Positions 60,820-64,000 of a stretch of DNA of 64,000 bases are shown piece after piece. Source of the stretch: Acidimangrovimonas sediminis (GTDB taxonomy: Bacteria; Pseudomonadota; Alphaproteobacteria; Rhodobacterales; Rhodobacteraceae). Every line of letters begins with the position of its first letter. Positions within the stretch are counted from its first letter, which is position 1. The stretch spans positions 24,104-88,103 of the forward strand of contig NZ_PHSN01000027.1 in assembly GCF_002871005.1 (NCBI RefSeq), written 5' to 3'. The notes beneath the pieces are model-generated. The model did no database searches. It saw only the letters and a program-made list of their open reading frames with translations, and was not told where the DNA came from. The translations under genes and the position numbers were made by a program.

Positions 60820-61646
60820 TTGCGCCTCAGCCGCGGGTCGAGAAGGTCGCGCAGCCCGTCGCCCATCAGGTTCAGCCCGAGCACGGTGAGGACGATGGCA
60901 AGACCCGGGAACACCGCCAGCAGCGGCGCGAGGGAGATCATCGTCTGGCTGTCGGCCAGCATCCGCCCCCAGGACGGGACCGGAGGTTGCGCGCCAAGGC
61001 CCACGTAGCTCAGCCCCGCCTCGGCGAGGATGCCCAGTGAGAACTGGATCGTTCCCTGCACGATCAGCAGGTTGGCGATGTTGGGCAGCACGTGTTCAAG
61101 GGAAATCCGCGCCGCGCCCTTGCCCGCCACCTGCGCCGCGCGGATGTAATCCAGCGTCCAGAGCGACAGCGCGCCGCCACGGGTGACCCGGGCGAAGACG
61201 GGGATGTTGAAGATCCCTATGGCAAGGATCGCGTTCACCGCCCCGGGCCCGAGGATCGCGGTGATCAGGATGGCGATCACCAGCGAGGGGAACGCGAAGA
61301 TCAGATCGTTGCCGCGCATGATCGTTTCGTCCAGCAGCGACCCGCGCCGCGCGGCGGCCCAAAGCCCCAGCGGCACGCCCGCGGCCACGCCGATCCCCAC
61401 CGCCACCAGCGCCACCGCGATCGAGGTGCGCGCGCCCACCATCAGCTGGCTGAAGACGTCGTGGCCATAGGTGTCGGTGCCCAGCCAATGCGACAGCGAC
61501 GGGGGCTTCAGCCGCGCCGCGATGTCCATCGCCGCGACCGGGTAGGGCGTCCAGAAGAACGAGAGCACGGCGAGACCCGCGAAGATCGCGGTGAGGGCCG
61601 CGCCAAGGACAAGGGGCAGGGGCAGGGGAAACCTCATGCGGGACAT
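60816..61646 (-). CDS. Dipeptide-type ABC permease (DppC-like)
   Basis: The 276-residue inner-membrane permease has about six TM helices, the DppC opening with HWLGTDTYGHDVFSQLMVGARTSIAVALVAVGIGVAAGVPLG, and the EAA-type loop RAAQVAGKGAARISLEHVLPNI. Partner of the DppB-like permease encoded immediately upstream (1 bp gap). Start MSRMRFPLPL; MRFPLPL three codons later is equally plausible. Confidence 0.9.
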   Translation of the reverse strand: MSRMRFPLPLPLVLGAALTAIFAGLAVLSFFWTPYPVAAMDIAARLKPPSLSHWLGTDTYGHDVFSQLMVGARTSIAVALVAVGIGVAAGVPLGLWAAARRGSLLDETIMRGNDLIFAFPSLVIAILITAILGPGAVNAILAIGIFNIPVFARVTRGGALSLWTLDYIRAAQVAGKGAARISLEHVLPNIANLLIVQGTIQFSLGILAEAGLSYVGLGAQPPVPSWGRMLADSQTMISLAPLLAVFPGLAIVLTVLGLNLMGDGLRDLLDPRLRRK

Positions 61647-61647
61647 G

Positions 61648-62595
61648 TCATCCGGGGCGCCTCAACCTCGGGTCGACGGCGGCATAGGCGAGGTCGGTGA
61701 GGAAGTTGACGACGATCACCGCGGCGACCAGCAGCATGACGACGGATTGCACGGTGATCAGGTCGCGCTGGGTGATCGCCTGGAAGATCAGCCGCCCGAG
61801 GCCCGGCAGGTAGAACACGTTCTCGATAATGATCGCGCCGGCCAGCAGGAACGAGAATTGCAGCCCGAGGATCGTCAGCACCGGGATCAGCGCGTTCCGA
61901 AACGCATGACGCCGGATCGCCTGGCCCTGGGTCAACCCCTTGGCCCGGGCGGTGCGCAGATAATCCTGGTGCAGCGCCTCGATCAGCGCCGAGCGCATGA
62001 CGCGTGCCAGGATCGAGGCCTGCGGCAGCGCCAGCGCGATCGCGGGCAGTGTCAGCGCCACCAGGTTGGGCCAGATCCCCGCCTGCCAGCCGGGAAAGCC
62101 GCCGGAGGACACCCAGTGCAGCCTGATCGCGAAGATCAGCACCAGCAGCATGGCGAACCAGAAGTTCGGCACCGCGATGCCAAGTTGCGTCACCCCCATC
62201 ACCGCCAGGTCCGAGGCCCGGCCCCGCCGCGCCGCCGCCACCATCCCGGCCGGTATGGCGATCAGCGTCGACAGCGCCATGGCGTAGATCGTCAGCGGTA
62301 GCGAAACCTGCGCGCGCTGCGCGATCAGCTGCGCGACCGGGGTCTTGTAGGTGTAGGAAAGGCCGAAGTCGCCGTGCAGCATGCCAGCCAGCCAGTGCAG
62401 GTAGCGCAGCGGGGCGGGCCCGTTCAGCCCCAGCTGCTCGCGCAGCGCAGCCATCGTGTCGGGGCTCGCGTTCATGCCCAGCATGAACGAGGCCGGATCG
62501 CCCGGCACCACTTGCAGCACGGCAAAGATCACCAGGCTGGCCACGATAAGGCTCAGCACCAGCGAGATCAGCCGGGAGAGAAGGTAGCGCAGCAT
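61648..62595 (-). CDS. Dipeptide-type ABC permease (DppB-like)
   Basis: The 315-residue permease starts MLRYLLSRLISLVLSLIVASLVIFAVLQVVPGDPASFMLG, the exact DppB-type N-terminus, and has the coupling loop DYLRTARAKGLTQGQAIRRHAFRNALIPVLTILGLQ. The open frame goes 26 codons further upstream but without conservation. It is the first recognisable gene of the operon; no periplasmic binding-protein gene precedes it, and a dispersed repeat sits in front instead. Confidence 0.92.
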   Translation of the reverse strand: MLRYLLSRLISLVLSLIVASLVIFAVLQVVPGDPASFMLGMNASPDTMAALREQLGLNGPAPLRYLHWLAGMLHGDFGLSYTYKTPVAQLIAQRAQVSLPLTIYAMALSTLIAIPAGMVAAARRGRASDLAVMGVTQLGIAVPNFWFAMLLVLIFAIRLHWVSSGGFPGWQAGIWPNLVALTLPAIALALPQASILARVMRSALIEALHQDYLRTARAKGLTQGQAIRRHAFRNALIPVLTILGLQFSFLLAGAIIIENVFYLPGLGRLIFQAITQRDLITVQSVVMLLVAAVIVVNFLTDLAYAAVDPRLRRPG

Positions 62596-62685
62596 CCGGT
62601 CGAGGCCCCTGTTTCGCCCGAGCCTATGCGGCGGCTCCGGCGCGGTAAAGGCCCCCCTCCTGCCCGCAGGCACGCCACACCCGCC

Positions 62686-62787
62686 GCATCCGCGGGGGTT
62701 TCACACCCCCGCACCCCCGTGGGATATTTCCACTCAGAAGAAGACAGGTCCTCCTCCACTTTCTGCTCGAAAATATCCCGGGGGGCA
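62686..62787. repeat. Modular dispersed repeat, copy 3 (one hairpin plus inverted arms)
   Basis: A hairpin GCGGGGG-TTTCACA-CCCCCGC (62692-62712), then the arm CCCCCGTGGGATATTTCCAC (62714-62733) TCAGAAGAAG, then a 17-bp spacer and the inverted arm TTTCTGCTCGAAAATATCCC (62760-62779). The first ~45 bases match the reverse complement of copy 1 at 34.4 kb almost base for base. It lies between the DppB-like start and a terminator. Confidence 0.85.
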
Positions 62788-62854
62788 GGGGCCTGAAGCA
62801 GCTGTCAGTTGCCCCCCCGAGCTCCGCGCAGACTGACACGACGGCCAGACATGA

Positions 62855-62884
62855 GAAAGCCCGCCTCAGGATGGGCGGGCTTTC
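62855..62884 (-). terminator. Terminator stem-loop downstream of the 62.9 kb gene
   Basis: Arms GAAAGCCCGCC (62855-62865) and GGCGGGCTTTC (62874-62884) pair perfectly over 11 bp with an 8-nt loop. Reading the minus strand it follows the small gene's stop by about 50 bp, with a short T-run in the arm itself. Confidence 0.75.
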
Positions 62885-62932
62885 GCACGCCGGTTCGAGC
62901 GTTGGGGCGATCCGCGTCGGCCTCGATCCGGC

Positions 62933-63286
62933 TCAGTCCTTCTGCTGCGCCTGGACCGGACGCTTCTCGCTCTCAGGCGATGCGGTGCGCTGCTCAGTGG
63001 CGATCATTGGCTCGACGCCATCCACCGAAGCTGGGAGGTTCGCGAGGTAGTCAGCGATGCGCTTCCGATCGACGGCGCTGGCGGCCTGCGCGAGCGTGTC
63101 CAGGAACTGCTCAGTTTCGGCGCGGGAAGCGCTGTCGAGCCATTTTCCGAAGGCCTGTAGCACATGGCCCCGGCGCTTGAGATGCGCCTTCTGTTCCTTC
63201 TCGGCGATGCTCACGACCGCGGCCTGGAAGCGCGCGGATGCCTTTTCGATCGCGCTTTGGGCGCGTGCAGATTGATGAACCGTCAT
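62933..63286 (-). CDS. Unrecognised helical protein
   Basis: A 117-residue protein of unknown family. It is almost entirely predicted helix, rich in Ala, Glu, Gln and Lys (IEKASARFQAAVVSIAEKEQKAHLKRRGHVLQAFGKWLDS, then FLDTLAQAASAVDRKRIADYLANLP), and ends in a charged disordered tail (EKRPVQAQQKD). No signal peptide or TM. Codon use is less GC3-extreme than the ABC operon. A coiled-coil structural, regulatory or plasmid-type accessory role is possible; a terminator follows it. Confidence 0.6.
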   Translation of the reverse strand: MTVHQSARAQSAIEKASARFQAAVVSIAEKEQKAHLKRRGHVLQAFGKWLDSASRAETEQFLDTLAQAASAVDRKRIADYLANLPASVDGVEPMIATEQRTASPESEKRPVQAQQKD

Positions 63287-63336
63287 GTCATGACCCTTTC
63301 GGTTGGCTGGGCTCGCGCCGGATATGGACCTCGGCC

Positions 63337-63369
63337 GGTGAGCGGAAAGAAGATTTTCTTCCCCTCACC
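63337..63369. repeat. 33-bp imperfect inverted repeat between two accessory genes
   Basis: GGTGAG (63337-63342) pairs with CTCACC (63364-63369), and the interior GGAA/TTCC and AAGA/TTTT strings continue the stem with two mismatches. It overlaps the stop codon of the 63365-63742 gene on the minus strand. Terminator is likely; an operator for the adjacent small gene is the alternative. Confidence 0.5.
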
Positions 63370-63742
63370 GATCATTCTCCTCATGACCGGCATTCGCGGT
63401 CCGACGAAGGGCCTTCATCGACCGATCGGCTTCGCTGGCCTCCCGCATGATCGCCCCCGTGAACTGGCTGCGAAGCTTCACAGGGAGGGCCTTGAGCATG
63501 GCGCGGCGCAGCCCGTGGAGCGCCGTCTCCGCGCGCTCGACGGTGCTGGCACGGGCGTCCAGTTCTTGTTTCGCGTGGAGGCCTGCGGAGTGGCGGAGCA
63601 TCCCGTAGCCGCGCTGGAGACGGGCCAGGAGCCGCCGGGTAGGCTTGGCAGGTGCGTCGAGAACCTGCGTAAGCCGCCGGCGCGCGGGATCGTCCGAAGG
63701 GAGCTTGGGCGAGACCACAAGGCGATCGTCGGCATCGGGCAC
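63365..63742 (-). CDS. Unrecognised basic helical protein
   Basis: A 125-residue Arg-rich protein (PTRRLLARLQRGYGMLRHSAGLHAKQELDARASTVERAETALHGLRRAMLKALPVKLRSQFTGAIMREASEADRSMKALRR). No known family recognised; the amphipathic Arg-rich helices would suit nucleic-acid binding. It is next to an IS3-type remnant and may be part of a mobile or plasmid-type accessory region; a fragment of a larger gene is possible. Start uncertain: an upstream frame continues but overlaps the IS remnant antisense. Confidence 0.5.
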   Translation of the reverse strand: MPDADDRLVVSPKLPSDDPARRRLTQVLDAPAKPTRRLLARLQRGYGMLRHSAGLHAKQELDARASTVERAETALHGLRRAMLKALPVKLRSQFTGAIMREASEADRSMKALRRTANAGHEENDR

Positions 63743-63756
63743 CAGGTGGCCCTCGG

Positions 63757-63909
63757 CGACATGGCAGGAACGAGGTGCCCTGGCATTACATCGACCCGGG
63801 CCAATCGTCGGGAAAACAGCCCCCCGGACTGTTTTCTGATCCTCCTCATACCCAGCAGAACGCCTTCATCGAAAGCTTCAATGGCAGCCTGCGCGACGAG
63901 CTCTTCTTC
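63757..63909 (+). pseudogene. IS3-family transposase (OrfB) remnant, disrupted
   Basis: The plus-strand frame starting near 63769 reads NEVPWHYIDPG and, after about 48 extra bases, QQNAFIESFNGSLRDELF. Intact IS3-family integrase cores have W-H-Y-I-x-P-G-K-P-x-Q-N-A/G-F-x-E-S-F-N-G-x-L-R-D-E with no gap, so the insertion (SSGKQPPGLFSDPPHT-type) interrupts the domain between the two blocks. No start, no upstream catalytic Asp region and no terminal repeats are seen, so it is a decayed fragment. The frame continues beyond 63909 without family similarity. Confidence 0.75.
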
Positions 63910-64000
63910 TGTAATCGGGGCGTGGCTGTCAAGCGGTCGATCACTCTGGTCCCGTCTGGGGTCATGCTTCTGTCCGCGGTCGGCATGGCGCTGCCGCATA

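Noticed and set aside
62933..63286. Phasin-type protein
   Set aside because: Length and helical content fit loosely, but no phasin motif or PHA gene is present.

Overview
The window is a 64 kb piece of a GC-rich alphaproteobacterial chromosome, most likely from the Rhodobacterales (Paracoccaceae/Roseobacter group). The grounds are the very high GC of coding DNA, Rhodobacterales-type gene content (imuA-imuB-dnaE2, ectABC-ask, bphO-bphP, cbpA-cbpM, GSCFA protein, DUF2783 with FAD monooxygenase) and an alphaproteobacterial-type LexA site (GAAC-N7-GAAC). No rRNA, tRNA, CRISPR array or complete mobile element was seen. This identification is inference from gene content, not a database result.

Layout. 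1-1.3 kb: the end of a sensor histidine kinase translationally coupled to a periplasmic binding protein. 1.4-6.0 kb (minus strand): mscL, pheT with a strong terminator, and mobB/mobA, whose MobA carries an odd acidic tail. 6.4-9.9 kb: a small membrane protein, an ArnT-like glycosyltransferase, and the co-chaperone pair cbpA-cbpM. 9.9-14.4 kb: a Nudix hydrolase, a three-gene cassette (GSCFA, SGNH-like, methyltransferase), a double perfect palindrome, a VOC protein and a GNAT. 14.4-17.8 kb: the divergent peroxide pair katG/oxyR. 18-21.9 kb: a large double-PAS chemoreceptor and a membrane protein. 22-27.8 kb: an acyl-CoA module (AMP-binding ligase, CaiB-type CoA-transferase, acyl-CoA dehydrogenase) with a divergent LysR. 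28-34.4 kb: the SOS mutasome imuA-imuB-dnaE2, rich in minisatellite-like expansions. 34.6-40.6 kb: a tartrate/malate-type dehydrogenase, hemP, a DUF2783/FAD monooxygenase pair, a LuxR, a siderophore-interacting flavoprotein and a LysR. 40.7-46 kb: aminobutyraldehyde dehydrogenase plus a polyamine-type ABC importer. 46.2-50.8 kb: ectoine biosynthesis ectABC-ask with a divergent MarR regulator and a clear terminator. 51-55.2 kb: gabD, a formamidase-like hydrolase, and a cupin/S58 peptidase pair. 55.5-58.8 kb: heme oxygenase and bacteriophytochrome. 58.8-62.6 kb: a GNAT and a dipeptide-type ABC transporter lacking its binding protein. 62.9-64 kb: two unrecognised small genes and an IS3-type transposase remnant, which looks like the start of an accessory region.

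How they work together. Several loci are stress modules: peroxide defence (katG/oxyR), osmoprotection (ect), SOS mutagenesis (imuAB-dnaE2), and red/far-red light sensing with in-operon biliverdin supply (bphO/bphP). The polyamine importer and aminobutyraldehyde dehydrogenase would deliver GABA, and gabD would complete the route to succinate, although no GABA transaminase is visible.

The least expected signals are: (i) a modular dispersed repeat (34-bp-spaced hairpins plus an inverted GATATTT-type arm) in intergenic DNA at 34.4, 46.1 and 62.7 kb, one arm of which appears to supply the start of dnaE2; (ii) an AT-rich patch with a LexA-type site inside the 3' end of imuA, just before imuB; (iii) two ~88-residue low-complexity insertions in the DnaE2 PHP region; (iv) two back-to-back perfect palindromes at 13.33-13.38 kb.
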